Source of the DNA: Actinomycetota bacterium
GTDB lineage: Bacteria > Actinomycetota > Actinomycetes > S36-B12 > UBA5976
Reading direction: 5' to 3'
DNA: 37,595 nt
Assembly: GCA_009923495.1 (NCBI GenBank)
Contig: RFTJ01000013.1
Span: 1 to 37,595, forward strand
The notes under the pieces: generated by a model
What the model saw: only the letters and a program-made list of their open reading frames with translations
Told to the model about the DNA's origin: nothing
The model's database searches: none
Translations under genes and position numbers: made by a program
Shown here: piece by piece, positions 7,468 through 15,173 of the stretch
Numbering within the stretch: the stretch's first letter is position 1
Layout of the letters: each line of letters opens with the position of its first letter

Positions 7468-8741
7468 GCGTTCACCATGACATGCCACATCACATCAAAG
7501 TCTGGGAGCGTCTTGCCAGTAGTGGCAATGTCTTCAATTTGGAGATTGGGCACAGCCAACCCCAATACAGCGCCGGCCATCGCCATTCGATGATCATGGT
7601 AAGTTGCAAAACTTCCACCATGCAGTGGCTGCGGATTAATAATTAGACCATCAGCGGTTTCGGTCACTTCACCGCCTAAGCGGTTAATTTCGGTTGCTAA
7701 TGCTGAAATGCGATCAGTCTCATGTCCGCGTAGATGCGCGATACCGGAAAGGTGCGATGGCCCCTGCGCTAGTGCACACAACGCAGCTATGACTGGGGTC
7801 AGTTCACCAACTTCATGTAAGTCGGCGGTCAAGCCGTGCAATTGGCCGCCAGTAAATGTCACATCATTCCCGGAACGAGTGACAGTTGCACCCATTTGCG
7901 TCAGCAACGAGCGAAGTGCGTCGCCAGCCTGTGTGGTGCGTAGTGGCCAGTCTGGAATTGTGACCGAGCCACCGCAGACAAGTGCAGCGGCCACAAATGG
8001 AGCAGCATTTGAGAGATCTGGTTCAACGGTGACATTGAAGGCATTCGGTATACCTGGATAAACTCGCCAAATCGCATGTCGCTCATCAATGATTTGGGTG
8101 GCAACTTGAATTCCCACGGAAGCCAAAACCTCTATGGTCATATCTATGTGCGGCATAGAAGGTAATACCCCGCCTTTATGCTCTACCTCTAGACCGCCAT
8201 CGTAGCGGGAGCCAGCAAGCAACAAGGCGCTGACAAATTGTGAGGAAGCAGATGCGTCTAGGGTTACTTTTGATCCTGCGACATATCCCTTGCCATGTAC
8301 CGTGAACGGCAGCGTGCCTCGAAGTTCATCGTCGACATCTACCTCCAGTGATTTCAGAGCTTCAATAATTCGGTGCATTGGGCGAGTTCGAGCGCCGGTA
8401 TCCCCATCAAAGCGGACATCACCAGTTGCTAACGCAGCAACTGGTGGAACGAAGCGCATGACAGTTCCTGCCAGGCCACAATCAATCTCTGCGGGACCAC
8501 AGAGCGTGCCTGGTGTAACCACATACGCATCGTCTGAATATTCAATTCCCACGCCCAAACTAGAAAGTGCAGCTGCCATCAGTCGAGTATCACGAGCAAC
8601 CAGAGGGTGAGTTATGCGGCAAGTGCCAGCTGCCAATGAAGCTAAAACCAGCCAACGATTAGTCAATGATTTAGAGCCTGGAATTCGAACATGGGTCGAA
8701 AGTGGAGTATTGCGCATCGGCGCATTCCATAGATCAACCAT
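7464..8741 (-). CDS. aroA: 3-phosphoshikimate 1-carboxyvinyltransferase (EPSP synthase)
   Basis: The enzyme catalyses the sixth shikimate-pathway step, joining PEP and shikimate-3-phosphate. Visible motifs are the N-terminal PGSKSLTNR, a GLAGTVMRF stretch (substrate binding) and HDHRMAMA near the C-terminus. I start at ATG 8739-8741 (about 425 residues, normal for the family). A longer frame to 8858 would run across the divergent SRAP gene, whose start is fixed by its catalytic Cys. A TAGGCT box lies 7 bases before the chosen start. The 3' end overlaps rsgA, and the aroA-rsgA pair with divergent SRAP gene is the same order as in mycobacteria. Confidence 0.95.
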   Translation of the reverse strand: MVDLWNAPMRNTPLSTHVRIPGSKSLTNRWLVLASLAAGTCRITHPLVARDTRLMAAALSSLGVGIEYSDDAYVVTPGTLCGPAEIDCGLAGTVMRFVPPVAALATGDVRFDGDTGARTRPMHRIIEALKSLEVDVDDELRGTLPFTVHGKGYVAGSKVTLDASASSQFVSALLLAGSRYDGGLEVEHKGGVLPSMPHIDMTIEVLASVGIQVATQIIDERHAIWRVYPGIPNAFNVTVEPDLSNAAPFVAAALVCGGSVTIPDWPLRTTQAGDALRSLLTQMGATVTRSGNDVTFTGGQLHGLTADLHEVGELTPVIAALCALAQGPSHLSGIAHLRGHETDRISALATEINRLGGEVTETADGLIINPQPLHGGSFATYHDHRMAMAGAVLGLAVPNLQIEDIATTGKTLPDFDVMWHVMVNA

Positions 8742-8748
8742 GTGCTTA

Positions 8749-8754
8749 AGCCTA
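8749..8754 (-). promoter_or_regulatory. -10 box (TAGGCT) for leaderless aroA
   Basis: On the minus strand TAGGCT precedes the aroA ATG by seven bases, with no Shine-Dalgarno sequence. It sits inside the 34-base divergent spacer shared with the SRAP gene. Confidence 0.45.
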
Positions 8755-8775
8755 ACGGCTGACAGACTAATACTC

Positions 8776-9534
8776 ATGTGTGGAAGGTATGCCCTGAAAA
8801 CTGATCCCAAAATTATTGCTTCGCAGTTTGGGGTCACTGAAGCAGCCATTTCTGGCACCTATCTTGGAATGTTAGGTGGCACCACTATTGCGGCTGAACA
8901 ATTGACTGCACAAATGCTCATCCCAAGTTTCAACATCGCACCAACCCATCGTGTTCCGGCAGTTGTGCAGATTGATCAACAGCGCACATTAGCAACTTTC
9001 CAATGGGGCTTAATTCCTTCCTGGGCCAAAGATGCCAGTATCGGCGCTCGATTAATTAATGCTCGAGTGGAAACGATTTTGGAAAAGCCTTCGTTTCGCA
9101 ACGCCGCACAGCGACAGCACTGCATTATCCCTGCTGATGGCTGGTTCGAATGGCAAACCATTGGTGCCAGAAAGAAAGTTCCACATTACTTCAGCAGAAC
9201 TGACGGTAATGTTCTGGGCCTAGCAGGAATTTATGAATCATGGCAACAGCCAGGTGGCGAGAAAATTTGGTCATTTTCTTTGATAACTACCGAAGCCCGA
9301 CACCCGTTCAGTGAAATTCACGATCGCATGCCGTTACTAGTCTCAACTCAAACCACCGAACTCTGGTTAACTGATGGACCGACGGCAATTGCTGAGCTGC
9401 TCGCTCACCAAGTGCCAATGGCGGAACTTACCGAGTGGGAAGTGAGTTCAGCTGTGGGACAGGTTAGAAATAACAACCCGAGTTTGGTTGAGCCAGTGAA
9501 TCCAGAAGACGAAGTATTACCCTTATTTCGCTAG
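8776..9534 (+). CDS. SOS response-associated peptidase (SRAP / HMCES / YedK family)
   Basis: This 252-residue protein forms a covalent thiazolidine crosslink with abasic sites in single-stranded DNA, protecting them. The start is decided by chemistry. The catalytic Cys must be residue 2, and MCGRYAL begins at ATG 8776; an upstream in-frame ATG at 8614 would bury it. Other family motifs are FNIAPT, WGLIPSWA, INARVET, the C-IIPADGWFEW block and IHDRMP. All expected active-site residues (Cys2, the Asn/Arg/Glu of NARVE, and the His of IHDRMP) are present. A homologous gene stands next to aroA in mycobacteria. Confidence 0.95.
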   Translation: MCGRYALKTDPKIIASQFGVTEAAISGTYLGMLGGTTIAAEQLTAQMLIPSFNIAPTHRVPAVVQIDQQRTLATFQWGLIPSWAKDASIGARLINARVETILEKPSFRNAAQRQHCIIPADGWFEWQTIGARKKVPHYFSRTDGNVLGLAGIYESWQQPGGEKIWSFSLITTEARHPFSEIHDRMPLLVSTQTTELWLTDGPTAIAELLAHQVPMAELTEWEVSSAVGQVRNNNPSLVEPVNPEDEVLPLFR

Positions 9535-9733
9535 AAAACCTTTTCGATTCGCAGACCACTGACAGGGAATAAACATCTGAGGGATTGGGTTGAATCTCAC
9601 ATGGCTACCCCTTGCTTAGATTGCCCGCCCGAGCCAAGCGTTCAGTTGACTGCCTCACAAACAGAACTTTTGGATTTCTCTGGCAATCCGCAAACTGGTC
9701 TTGGCAGTCATCACGAAAAGGAAAAGCCAGGAG

Positions 9734-9739
9734 TAGGGT
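9734..9739 (+). promoter_or_regulatory. -10-like TAGGGT box before sigR; possible overlapping SigR-type element
   Basis: TAGGGT lies 8 bases before the preferred sigR ATG (9748). A GGAAA (9720-9724) and GTT (9741-9743) pair nearby resembles the SigR consensus GGAAT-N18-GTT. The spacer is only 16 bases, so autoregulation is suggestive, not shown. Confidence 0.3.
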
Positions 9740-9747
9740 CGTTCTAT

Positions 9748-10380
9748 ATGAGCCCTAGCGATGCGAAAGACATTTCAGAAGAGACTGAAGGTCAGTCTAA
9801 ATCCAAATTGTCACCCGAGCTCACTGCCCGATTTGAACAAGATGCGCTTCCTTTCTTAGATCAAATTTATGCCGGCGCATTGCGCATGACGCGCAATCCA
9901 AGTGATGCGCAGGATTTAGTTCAGGAAACTTTTATCAAAGCTTTTCGAGCCTTCGGTGGTTTTCAGGAAGGAACAAATCTCAAGGCTTGGCTTTATCGAA
10001 TTCTGACTAACACCTACATCAACCAATATCGAAAAGCCCAGCGCGAGCCGCGTGTTAATCCAACTGACGAGATTCATGATTGGCAAATGGCCGATGCGGC
10101 TCGCCACAGTTCAGGTGGACTTCGGTCAGCCGAATCTGAAGCGCTGGACCTATTGCCTAACACGGTTATTGCTGATGCCTTTGCCCAAGTTCCAGATGAT
10201 TTTCGAAATGCGGTTTACCTGGCCGATGTTGAAGGTTTTGCCTACAAAGAAATTGCGGAGATTATGGATGTCCCAGTTGGCACAGTGATGTCTCGGTTGC
10301 ATCGTGGCCGAAAGGCATTACGCGAGTTGCTTTCCGACTATGCTCGAGAAAACGGCTACTTGAAAGAAGATGCTTCATGA
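9748..10380 (+). CDS. sigR: ECF RNA polymerase sigma factor, SigR/SigH type
   Basis: This sigma factor controls the thiol-oxidative (disulfide) stress response. Region 2 is nearly canonical for SigR/SigH (an [20 protein letters not shown] stretch, then [19 protein letters not shown]). Region 4 carries [26 protein letters not shown]. The reading frame is open from 9601, but I prefer ATG 9748 (210 residues), since the 49 extra residues look non-conserved and a TAGGGT box precedes it. The stop overlaps the anti-sigma start (ATGA at 10377-10380), so both are translated together. Confidence 0.93.
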   Translation: MSPSDAKDISEETEGQSKSKLSPELTARFEQDALPFLDQIYAGALRMTRNPSDAQDLVQETFIKAFRAFGGFQEGTNLKAWLYRILTNTYINQYRKAQREPRVNPTDEIHDWQMADAARHSSGGLRSAESEALDLLPNTVIADAFAQVPDDFRNAVYLADVEGFAYKEIAEIMDVPVGTVMSRLHRGRKALRELLSDYARENGYLKEDAS

Positions 10381-10649
10381 GCGAGCAGGTTAATCGCTCT
10401 GGCGAGTGTCAAGAAATTTACCAATCGCTAGTTTTGTTTATCGATCGGGAAAATTGCGAAGGTGCCGAAGTGAGGATTCAAGCCCACTTGCAAACCTGTG
10501 ACTCCTGTTGCTCAGAGCGCGATTCTCTGGAGTTAGTGAAGCAATTAATCGCCAGATCCTGCTGCCCTGAGCCAGCGCCTAGTGAGTTTCGGGTAAAGAT
10601 TAGCCAATTAATTGCTCAAATCGAGATAGAAGCGACCGAGGGTTCGTAA
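10377..10649 (+). CDS. rsrA: Zinc-containing redox-sensing anti-sigma factor (RsrA/RshA type)
   Basis: This 90-residue protein carries the ZAS-family zinc motif. Cys11, His37, Cys41 and Cys44 fall at the same positions as in Streptomyces RsrA. In the family, Zn-bound reduced protein holds the sigma factor. Disulfide stress forms a Cys11-Cys44 bond, expels zinc and frees SigR. An extra Cys45 and a CC pair near residue 63 are present. The start ATG overlaps the sigR stop by four bases. The SigR regulon normally includes mycothiol and thioredoxin genes, none of which is in the window. Confidence 0.92.
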   Translation: MSEQVNRSGECQEIYQSLVLFIDRENCEGAEVRIQAHLQTCDSCCSERDSLELVKQLIARSCCPEPAPSEFRVKISQLIAQIEIEATEGS

Positions 10650-10703
10650 CACCTAGATTCCTGCTCTATCCTTAAGATTAGACATTTCTAGCAAGGAGCC
10701 CTC

Positions 10704-10778
10704 ATGAGCAAGCGTGGTCGTAAGAAGCGTGATCGCAAGAAGAACAAAGCAAATCACGGTCGTCGTCCCAATTCCTAA
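10704..10778 (+). CDS. 50S ribosomal protein bL37 (24 residues)
   Basis: The tiny ORF encodes MSKRGRKKRDRKKNKANHG then RRPNS. It has a strong AAGGAG ribosome binding site six to seven bases before the ATG. Size, extreme basicity and the KRGRKKRDRK...ANHGxRPN pattern agree with the actinobacterial bL37 protein found in mycobacterial 70S structures. It lies in the same neighbourhood (after sigH/rshA, before the PdtaS kinase). It is below the usual gene-calling length and would often be missed. Confidence 0.85.
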   Translation: MSKRGRKKRDRKKNKANHGRRPNS

Positions 10779-10793
10779 TTTGCCATAGCAAGT

Positions 10794-10799
10794 TACGCT
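10794..10799 (+). promoter_or_regulatory. -10 box (TACGCT) for leaderless pdtaS
   Basis: TACGCT is followed by six bases and the GTG start at 10806. There is no Shine-Dalgarno sequence, so the kinase is probably expressed from its own leaderless message. Confidence 0.45.
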
Positions 10800-10805
10800 G
10801 ATTGA

Positions 10806-12293
10806 GTGAACGTCACAAGCACGGAATTACCCGGTATCGCAGCTGAGCGTACCGATCTTTCGACTGCTGAAGTCGAGCATCTACAGTTGCTCTTGAGTGA
10901 CTGGACCATGATTGCCGACTTGGCATTTGCCGACCTGATCTTGTGGCTGCCCACATGGAACGAAGCGGGATTTATTGCCGCAGGTCAAATCCGCCCAGCA
11001 ACTGCTCGAACTCACATTCCAAAAGATGTTACGGGCAATTTCGTGCCACGTGGACGACACATCGAACTTGATCGAGCATTTCTCACCGGTGAAATCTGGA
11101 CCGGCGAACCAGTAAGCCAGCACCAAATAACGCAAGCAATTCCCATTTCATTCCTCGGTCGCACAATTGCTGTGCTTGGAAGGTATTCAAGTTCATCCGA
11201 AGCGGGACGACTCGAATCAGTTTATGATCGCATCGCGCAAATAATTTTTGAGATGCTCAGCAAAGGTGTTTTCCCGCGAGTTACGCACAATGACCAAGGC
11301 ACTGGTGGTCGTGGTGGAGCGCCTCGAGTAGGTGATGGGCTCGTCTTGCTAGACAAATCTGGAATCATAGAGTTTGCTAGCCCAAATGCAACTTCAGCAT
11401 TTCGCCGTCTGGGTGTTGCAATTGATGTCGAAGGTCAAGTCCTGGCTGACCTAGTTGCCCAATTGAACAAGCAAGGCGTGCCAATCAATGACACCTTAAG
11501 TCTGGTTGCCCGTGGTCGGATTCAGGCAACTGCCGAACTTGAGGGCTCCCACTCATCCGCAACCTTGCGATCAATTCCATTAGTTTCTAGTCAGCAGGAT
11601 TCAGAGACACTCAATTCAGCTGGAACTCTGGTGCTGATCCGAGATGTCACCGATTTACGTCGCCGCGAGCAGGCGCTACTTGGTAAAGATGCTGCAATTC
11701 GCGAAATTCATCACCGCGTAAAAAATAATCTACAAACAGTGGCTTCATTATTGCGCCTGCAAGGTCGGCGTTTAACCGATAGTTCTGCCCAACTTGAATT
11801 AGCTGAAGCCGGGCGGCGGATTGCTACTATCGCGGTGGTGCACGATCTCTTGGCGCATAACCCGGGCGAAACGGTTGACTTTGATGAAGTGGTTGGTCGG
11901 GTCATCCCATTAAGTATTGAGACTGCCGCTACGAATGAAGTAAAAACAGATTTTGTTGGCTCTTTTGGAATATTACCGAGCGATACTGCAACCACATTAG
12001 CTTTAGTAATTACTGAACTGGTAGCAAATTCAGTTGAACATGCGTTAGCGGGAAGGAACCAAGTAGCAATCACCATCACCGCCGAGCGTGATCAAGATCA
12101 GGTTCAGGTTGCGATTTCAGATGATGGCCCAGGGATCCCAATTCCGCTTAGTGATAATCAAGGACTTGGACTGGCCATTGTGACCACATTGGTCGCCGAC
12201 GAACTTGGTGGCTCTATTGATTTTCAACACTTAAGTCCCGGGTCTAGTATGCCTGGCACTAGGGTTGTAGTTTCGCTACCGATTAATCGGTGA
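10806..12293 (+). CDS. pdtaS: Sensor histidine kinase, PdtaS type (HisKA_2 family)
   Basis: This is a 495-residue soluble kinase with no membrane segments. The N-terminal half (about 20-155) looks like the GAF-type sensor of PdtaS, then a PAS-like region (about 170-285). The dimerisation/phosphoacceptor box IREIHHRVKNNLQTVASLL holds the histidine, followed by a HATPase domain (N-box ELVANSVEHAL, G1 DDGPGIP, G2 GLGLAIV). The HRVKNN motif defines the HisKA_2 class. In mycobacteria PdtaS partners the ANTAR antiterminator PdtaR, encoded elsewhere; no partner is adjacent here. Position next to whiB1 matches mycobacteria. It is convergent with whiB1, with a 10-base gap. Confidence 0.92.
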   Translation: MNVTSTELPGIAAERTDLSTAEVEHLQLLLSDWTMIADLAFADLILWLPTWNEAGFIAAGQIRPATARTHIPKDVTGNFVPRGRHIELDRAFLTGEIWTGEPVSQHQITQAIPISFLGRTIAVLGRYSSSSEAGRLESVYDRIAQIIFEMLSKGVFPRVTHNDQGTGGRGGAPRVGDGLVLLDKSGIIEFASPNATSAFRRLGVAIDVEGQVLADLVAQLNKQGVPINDTLSLVARGRIQATAELEGSHSSATLRSIPLVSSQQDSETLNSAGTLVLIRDVTDLRRREQALLGKDAAIREIHHRVKNNLQTVASLLRLQGRRLTDSSAQLELAEAGRRIATIAVVHDLLAHNPGETVDFDEVVGRVIPLSIETAATNEVKTDFVGSFGILPSDTATTLALVITELVANSVEHALAGRNQVAITITAERDQDQVQVAISDDGPGIPIPLSDNQGLGLAIVTTLVADELGGSIDFQHLSPGSSMPGTRVVVSLPINR

Positions 12294-12303
12294 TTGGCGT
12301 TTG

Positions 12304-12597
12304 TTAGAGTGCAGAAACGTCTGATTCAAAGACATGCGGGGCTGGCTCCAGGCCACGAGCACGAGCGCGTTGCGCGCGTCGTTTAATTGCCCGGCGCTCA
12401 TCTTCACTGGTTCCACCCCAAACTCCCGAGTCTTGGCCAGTCTCTAGGGCCCACTTCAGACATGGTTCAATGACTGGACAACGGCGACATACGGCCTTTG
12501 CTTCCTCAATTTGCAGCAGAGCAGGACCAGTATTTCCAATGGGAAAGAACAACTCGGGATCCTCTTCGCGACAGACTGCCTCATGGCGCCAGTCCAC
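12304..12597 (-). CDS. whiB1: WhiB1-type iron-sulfur transcriptional regulator
   Basis: This is a 97-residue Wbl protein. Four cysteines (9, 37, 40 and 46; C-x27-C-x2-C-x5-C) bind a 4Fe-4S cluster. GVWGG is the sigma-A binding turn, and the C-terminal RRAIKRRAQRARAR stretch is basic. The opening MDWRHEAVCREEDPELFFP is almost identical to mycobacterial WhiB1, the essential nitric-oxide-responsive member. The start is GTG 12595-12597, with GGGAGG five bases upstream. The ~210-base upstream region contains the palindrome TCCGGCCGGA (12632-12641). Confidence 0.95.
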   Translation of the reverse strand: MDWRHEAVCREEDPELFFPIGNTGPALLQIEEAKAVCRRCPVIEPCLKWALETGQDSGVWGGTSEDERRAIKRRAQRARARGLEPAPHVFESDVSAL

Positions 12598-12631
12598 TAG
12601 AACCTCCCAAGCCTTGAAAAATCAGGGTTTT

Positions 12632-12641
12632 TCCGGCCGGA
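12632..12641. repeat. 10-bp palindrome upstream of whiB1
   Basis: TCCGGCCGGA is a perfect palindrome 35-44 bases before the whiB1 GTG, within its probable promoter or leader. It could be an operator or a small hairpin in the 5' UTR. No known consensus matches. The rest of the 12,598-12,796 spacer shows no gene. Confidence 0.3.
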
Positions 12642-12796
12642 GGCCCGAAATTCCTACGGTTTTGTGCCTAATTTTTTGGTGGCACCCCTCTATCATCGCC
12701 GAGATTCTGAGCAGTCGCAATAGGTAAGCCAATATTGGGCAAAAGTTTTTCACTTTTTGCTTAAATCCCAACTGAAATTTCCCGATCGAATCTCGG

Positions 12797-12802
12797 TACC
12801 CT
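12797..12802 (+). promoter_or_regulatory. -10 box (TACCCT) for a leaderless small membrane-protein gene
   Basis: TACCCT is followed by six bases (TTAGTC) and the ATG at 12809. No Shine-Dalgarno sequence is present. Confidence 0.45.
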
Positions 12803-12808
12803 TTAGTC

Positions 12809-13171
12809 ATGCGAAAACTTGCAGTTGGCTGTGGATATTTAGAATCGTTGGCGTTAGTTGTTTTCGGCATCTCAGTTTTACTAAAGGAGTCCACACAAAC
12901 CGGAGTGCGCGGAAGTGGTCCGCATCCGGCCATCTTGTTTGTTATGTATTTGATCTTCGCATTCGGTGTTACTGCGGTAACTAATGGAATCGCAAAGCGA
13001 TCAAGTTGGGCGAAAACGCCATTTGGCTTGATCCAAGTATTTGCCTTATTGGTGTTTGCCTATTTGCCACTAAGTGGCACGGGTACTCTTGCTCGGCTCA
13101 GTGGTGGCGCTGTTGCTTTTGTCGCAGGAGCTGCCCTAGTTTCACTCTGGAAGATTAGGGCCGAAAATTAA
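12809..13171 (+). CDS. Small integral membrane protein of unknown function
   Basis: This is a 120-residue protein with about four hydrophobic segments (residues 8-25, 41-60, 70-87 and 94-113) and short polar links. The lysine and arginine residues near 62-68 suggest an internal loop. I recognise no family; similar four-helix small proteins are common next to whiB1/sigF in Actinobacteria but have no assigned role. The 3' end overlaps the convergent sigF stop by 4 bases. Confidence 0.7.
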   Translation: MRKLAVGCGYLESLALVVFGISVLLKESTQTGVRGSGPHPAILFVMYLIFAFGVTAVTNGIAKRSSWAKTPFGLIQVFALLVFAYLPLSGTGTLARLSGGAVAFVAGAALVSLWKIRAEN

Positions 13172-13926
13172 TCCTGCAGACTTGTGCGCAGTTTTGTTAA
13201 TGTTTGAGCCAAAATTCTTGAGACATGCATTTGAGAAATACCTAGTGTTCGCGCGATTTCGGTCTGACTCTTGTTTTCAAAGAATCGCATAATTAAGATA
13301 TCTTTTTCCCGCTCTGGCAAGGCAAGTAGCAGCGGCTTGAGCGATTCGCGGTATTCAACCCCTTCGAGCGCTTCGTCAATCGTGCCGAATCGAGACCCCA
13401 AACTCGGAGCATCCGGATCAACAGTGGCATCAAGACTTACCGTTGAGTGAGCCGAGTTTGCATTTATTGCCTCAACTACTTCATCAAGATCAACTTTGAG
13501 CGCAGTTGCAATTTCCTGCAGCGTTGGCGAGCGATCTAATTTTTGGGTTAGTTCGGTTGCTGTCTTTGAAACTGCCGCACCAAGCTCCTGGAGGCGCCTT
13601 GGCACCCGTACCGCCCAAGTTTTATCCCTGAAGTGTCGTTTAATCTCGCCGACAATCGTAGGCATGGCAAAGGTGGAAAATTCAAACCCTTTATCCGGTT
13701 CAAAGCGATCAATTGCTTTAATCAAGCCAATTGTTCCGACCTGAATTAAATCGTCTAGCGGCTCGCCACGATTTGCAAACTTACGAGCTACGTGACTAAC
13801 TAAGGCCAAATGGTCTGAGATTAATTCGGTACGAATTGCCAGCCGTCTGGGATCGCCATCGGCAAGGCGAGAAAACTCGGCGAACAGCTCATGATCGTGC
13901 TCTCGAGTGTTTGCAGAACTAGGCAC
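13168..13926 (-). CDS. sigF: Alternative sigma factor of the SigB/SigF general-stress family
   Basis: This is a 252-residue group-3 sigma-70 factor. Region 2 is GEPLDDLIQVGTIGLIKAI followed by DRFEPDKGFEFSTFAMPTIVGEIKRHFRD. Region 3 includes VRVPRRLQEL, and region 4 has LPEREKDILIMRFFENKSQTEIARTLGISQMHVSRI. These are the hallmarks of the SigB/SigF family controlled by partner switching. It starts inside the 3' end of the RsbW-like gene (8-base overlap), as in the usfX-sigF pair of mycobacteria. Promoter targets cannot be deduced from this window. Confidence 0.93.
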   Translation of the reverse strand: MPSSANTREHDHELFAEFSRLADGDPRRLAIRTELISDHLALVSHVARKFANRGEPLDDLIQVGTIGLIKAIDRFEPDKGFEFSTFAMPTIVGEIKRHFRDKTWAVRVPRRLQELGAAVSKTATELTQKLDRSPTLQEIATALKVDLDEVVEAINANSAHSTVSLDATVDPDAPSLGSRFGTIDEALEGVEYRESLKPLLLALPEREKDILIMRFFENKSQTEIARTLGISQMHVSRILAQTLTKLRTSLQD

Positions 13927-14302
13927 TAGCCACCACTAGTGAACTCAGAGTTATGGTGATAGCACCGTCTGGGCTGATTTCTGCAGTTGAGCCGGGCAGG
14001 GAAGCGTTCAAGATATCCCAGCCCCATTTGCACACAACTTTGTCCATGTAATCAGCGGCGCTGCCAGTTGGCCCTGAAATTTTGACAGTCAAACTTGCTG
14101 TCTCAATGCTGAAAGTTATCTGGACTTCGCCTTGGTCGGGCTGGTGGTTGATGACCAATGAAAATGCTTCAACAATTCCCTCGTGCCAATTTTCAACTGC
14201 ATCAAAAGCGAGTTCGGTCAACCCAATTACTGAGGTTGTCGTGCTCTTTACAACTCCGATAAATTCCGGCCGAGCAGGAACCCGAAGATTGATATTCGCC
14301 AC
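13919..14302 (-). CDS. RsbW/UsfX-like anti-sigma factor (GHKL fold)
   Basis: This is a 127-residue protein directly upstream of and overlapping sigF. The position alone makes an anti-sigma role likely. An EAFSLVINH stretch (about residues 44-52) fits a divergent Bergerat N-box (E...N), and the strand-rich C-terminal half resembles GHKL anti-sigma factors. The glycine-rich ATP-lid motifs are weak, so ATP-dependent kinase activity toward an anti-anti-sigma partner is doubtful. The start is GTG at 14300-14302, eight bases after the sodN stop. This suggests one sodN-rsbW-sigF message. No RsbV-like protein is adjacent. Confidence 0.75.
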   Translation of the reverse strand: MANINLRVPARPEFIGVVKSTTTSVIGLTELAFDAVENWHEGIVEAFSLVINHQPDQGEVQITFSIETASLTVKISGPTGSAADYMDKVVCKWGWDILNASLPGSTAEISPDGAITITLSSLVVASA

Positions 14303-14310
14303 TGAACCGC

Positions 14311-14706
14311 TTATGCCTTCTTGGTCTGCGCAAAGATTGCAGCAATTTCGTCAATCTTGCTGATTAATTCATCAGCTACCGAGACATCAACTGTTCCTTT
14401 GGTTCCAGCAGCGCCAGCCAATTTAGTTGCATCGTTGAATAGTTGATGTAGTTGCGGATACTTCTCAAAATGTGGTGCTTTGAAGTAATCGGTCCAGAGC
14501 ACCCAGAGATGTTCTTTTACGATGTGTGAGCGCTCTTCTTTGATTGAGATGGCACGCGCTTTGAAATTGGAATCCTCTGAAGCATGGTATTTCTCCATAC
14601 ATGCCTTCACCGACAAAGCCTCAATTCGGGCCTGAGCCGGATCATAAACACCGCAAGGCAAATCGCAGTGCGCGTGCACGATGATGGTTGGGGCAAAGAA
14701 GCGCAT
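14311..14706 (-). CDS. sodN: Nickel superoxide dismutase precursor
   Basis: The enzyme disproportionates superoxide using nickel. The mature N-terminus, HCDLPCGVYDP, is the nickel hook: His1, Cys2 and Cys6 bind the metal, with the free amino group. It is preceded by a 12-residue propeptide (MRFFAPTIIVHA) that must be cleaved before nickel binds. The start at ATG 14704-14706 is fixed by GGAGGA five bases upstream; a longer frame to 14796 has no support. The rest is helical, as expected for the hexameric four-helix bundle. The processing protease gene lies divergently upstream. Confidence 0.97.
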   Translation of the reverse strand: MRFFAPTIIVHAHCDLPCGVYDPAQARIEALSVKACMEKYHASEDSNFKARAISIKEERSHIVKEHLWVLWTDYFKAPHFEKYPQLHQLFNDATKLAGAAGTKGTVDVSVADELISKIDEIAAIFAQTKKA

Positions 14707-14757
14707 AGTGTTCCTCCAGGATTGGGTTGTCTTATTTGAGAGTTTACCTAATGTTCT

Positions 14758-14789
14758 CAATTGCGGTACATCCGAGTAACTTGCAATTG
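14758..14789. promoter_or_regulatory. Inverted repeat in the sodN-sodX divergent region, possible operator
   Basis: CAATTGC (14758-14764) and GCAATTG (14783-14789) form an inverted repeat with an 18-base spacer between the two divergent genes. TTGCAA is the half-site of nickel-responsive Nur (Fur family) operators, but the Nur spacing is much shorter. Nur control is possible; the evidence is weak. Confidence 0.25.
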
Positions 14790-14855
14790 GATACAATAGG
14801 AATGTTACGAGAGATAGTCTTCAATAACTGTGCTGTTAGGGAACTGACTAAATAG

Positions 14856-15173
14856 ATGTTTGGAAAAGCTGTAGTTCGAGGGTTGTCGATGGCGCCCAAT
14901 CTGGGTTATGGGGACGAATTACTGATTCGCTACACCGAAAATGTTGCGGTTGGCGATGTAATTGTATTTCGCCGTGAGGGTCAAAAGGATGTTAAGCGCA
15001 TTGAGTCAATAACCGATGAAGGAATCTATGTCTTGGGCGATAATGCGATGGCTTCACTTGACTCACGAACTTATGGCCGAATTAGTCCTGATCGCGTAAT
15101 TGGCAAGGCGATATTGCGGTTGAAGCCAAAACTTGGTCGGATAACAAATAAGAAATTTGATGCTTCGCCTTAG
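14856..15173 (+). CDS. sodX: Nickel-type SOD maturation protease (S26 signal-peptidase family)
   Basis: This is a 105-residue Ser/Lys protease. Ser11 in the GLSMAPNL motif is the nucleophile and Lys47 (DVKRI) the general base. The GDNAMASLDSRTYGRIS segment is the S26 conserved box. It is far shorter than LepB and lacks a clear membrane anchor. That is normal for SodX, which removes the NiSOD propeptide in the cytoplasm. Divergent placement from sodN, sharing about 150 bases of control region, confirms the pairing. Confidence 0.93.
   Translation: MFGKAVVRGLSMAPNLGYGDELLIRYTENVAVGDVIVFRREGQKDVKRIESITDEGIYVLGDNAMASLDSRTYGRISPDRVIGKAILRLKPKLGRITNKKFDASP

Noticed and set aside
8614-8775. Upstream in-frame extension of the SRAP gene
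   Set aside because: The catalytic Cys must be residue 2 after Met removal, which fixes the start at 8776. The extension also overlaps the aroA coding start.
9601-9747. N-terminal extension of sigR to 9601
   Set aside because: The 49 residues look unlike any sigma region, and a -10-like box and ATG at 9748 fit better. It is not fully excluded, because some SigR proteins have longer isoforms.
14707-14796. N-terminal extension of sodN to 14796
   Set aside because: A strong GGAGGA precedes the ATG at 14706, and known NiSOD propeptides are short. The extension has no conserved sequence.
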